Assembly: GCF_010667575.1 (NCBI RefSeq)
Contig: NZ_JAABNT010000001.1
Coordinates: 62,001-126,000, forward strand
Direction of reading: 5' to 3'
Source: Sulfitobacter sediminilitoris
Lineage (GTDB): Bacteria > Pseudomonadota > Alphaproteobacteria > Rhodobacterales > Rhodobacteraceae
Length of the DNA: 64,000 nt
The notes beneath the pieces are model-generated. The model worked only from the letters and a program-made list of their open reading frames with translations. It did no database searches and was not told where the DNA came from. The position numbers and the translations under genes were made by a program. This document shows, piece after piece, positions 63,420 through 64,000 of the stretch (positions within the stretch are counted from its first letter, which is position 1; each line of letters opens with the position of its first letter).

Positions 63420-64000
63420 ATGAAAATTGCGACCTTCAACATCAACGGGATCAAGGCACGCATCGAAAGCCTCCCGGCATGGCTGGACGACGCGCAGCCG
63501 GATGTTGTCCTGCTGCAGGAAATCAAGTCAATCGACGAGAATTTTCCCAAGGAGATATTCGAGGATCGCGGCTACAACGTGGAAACCCACGGCCAGAAGT
63601 CTTTCAACGGTGTGGCGATCCTGTCCAAGCACCCGCTGGAAGACGTCAGCCGTGGCTTGCCAGGCGACGACGATGACGCGCAGGCCCGGTGGATCGAAGC
63701 CACGGTGATAGGACAGCGCGAGGCCCTGCGCATTTGCGGCCTTTATCTGCCCAACGGCAATCCGGCCCCCGGACCCAAGTTCGACTACAAACTGGCGTGG
63801 ATGGCCCGGCTTGAGGCCCGTGCGAGCGCGCTTCTGGCAGAAGAAACGCCATTCCTCATGGCCGGGGACTATAACATCATTCCGCAAGCCGAAGATGCGG
63901 CAAACCCGGACAGCTGGCGCGAGGATGCCCTTTTTCGCCTTGAATCGCGCACCGCATGGCGCCGTCTTCTCAACCTGGGCCTGACCGAAGCCTTCCGCGC
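63420..64000 (+). CDS. xthA: Exodeoxyribonuclease III (5' part)
   Basis: The first 193 codons of a gene that runs off the window end. Xth is an AP endonuclease and 3' exonuclease of base-excision repair. M-K-I-A-T-F-N-I-N-G-I-K-A-R, the catalytic glutamate in L-L-Q-E-I-K (E34), L-Y-L-P-N-G-N and G-D-Y-N-I-I-P are typical. ATG 63420 follows GGGAG. The C-terminal part with the second half of the active site is not seen. Confidence 0.95.
   Translation, partial: MKIATFNINGIKARIESLPAWLDDAQPDVVLLQEIKSIDENFPKEIFEDRGYNVETHGQKSFNGVAILSKHPLEDVSRGLPGDDDDAQARWIEATVIGQREALRICGLYLPNGNPAPGPKFDYKLAWMARLEARASALLAEETPFLMAGDYNIIPQAEDAANPDSWREDALFRLESRTAWRRLLNLGLTEAFR

Overview
The window is ordinary, gene-dense chromosome from a moderately GC-rich alphaproteobacterium, most likely a marine Rhodobacteraceae (Roseobacter group). 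This rests on gene content and order that I recognise, not on a search: lptF-lptG-lptD-surA-pdxA-rsmA in one coupled operon; DUF4167 beside prfA-prmC; yceD-rpmF-plsX-fabH-ihfA-merR; argS-SPOR-nagZ-scpA-scpB; a Fur/Mur-type regulator; an ornithine-lipid acyltransferase (olsB); and a double-domain dCTP deaminase. I see no integrase, transposase, phage gene, CRISPR array or rRNA. Two tRNA genes are present: Asn-GTT and Pro-GGG.

Layout. 1-6.4 kb: thioesterase, EnvZ-like histidine kinase, MBL-fold hydrolase, tRNA-Asn, then a c-di-GMP GGDEF-EAL protein paired with a small secreted Cache-like protein. 6.7-12.6 kb: small metabolic genes, a 40-codon Pro/Lys-rich ORF, ndk, an ABC-F ATPase, MarC and a membrane aspartic protease. 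12.6-22.7 kb: holC-pepA, then the rightward outer-membrane assembly operon lptF to rsmA, ending in an unusual lipoprotein. 22.7-29.7 kb, leftward: a GFA-type zinc protein without a normal start codon, DUF4167, prmC-prfA, and an amidohydrolase plus two ureohydrolases. 29.7-41.8 kb: housekeeping and transport genes (mazG, nucleoside hydrolase, selO, two DMT transporters, rhlE, mur, AbrB-type, eno). 41.8-42.0 kb: a diverged palindrome of about 180 bp. 42-53 kb: anmK/tyrS, a second ABC-F, olsB, bamE, then the ribosome/fatty-acid operon. 53-61 kb: tRNA-Pro, dcd, then the leftward dgt and argS-SPOR-nagZ-scpA-scpB genes. 61.3-64 kb: a HesB-type Fe-S carrier, an unexplained two-gene unit, and the start of xthA.

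Functionally, much of the window serves the cell envelope. LptF/G/D move LPS to the surface, SurA and BamE help outer-membrane protein assembly, NagZ and AnmK recycle peptidoglycan, a SPOR protein binds septal murein, PlsX/FabH start lipid synthesis, and OlsB makes a phosphate-free lipid.

The best candidate for something undescribed is the two-gene unit at 61640-63067. It encodes a 95-residue protein built of four 20-residue Gly-centred repeats, followed by a 354-residue soluble helical protein that I cannot place in a family with known function. A perfect 12-bp hairpin lies between them. The other items worth a look are the palindrome at 41786-41967, a lipoprotein with a possible Cys-His-Asp triad, and a possibly leaderless secreted protein.
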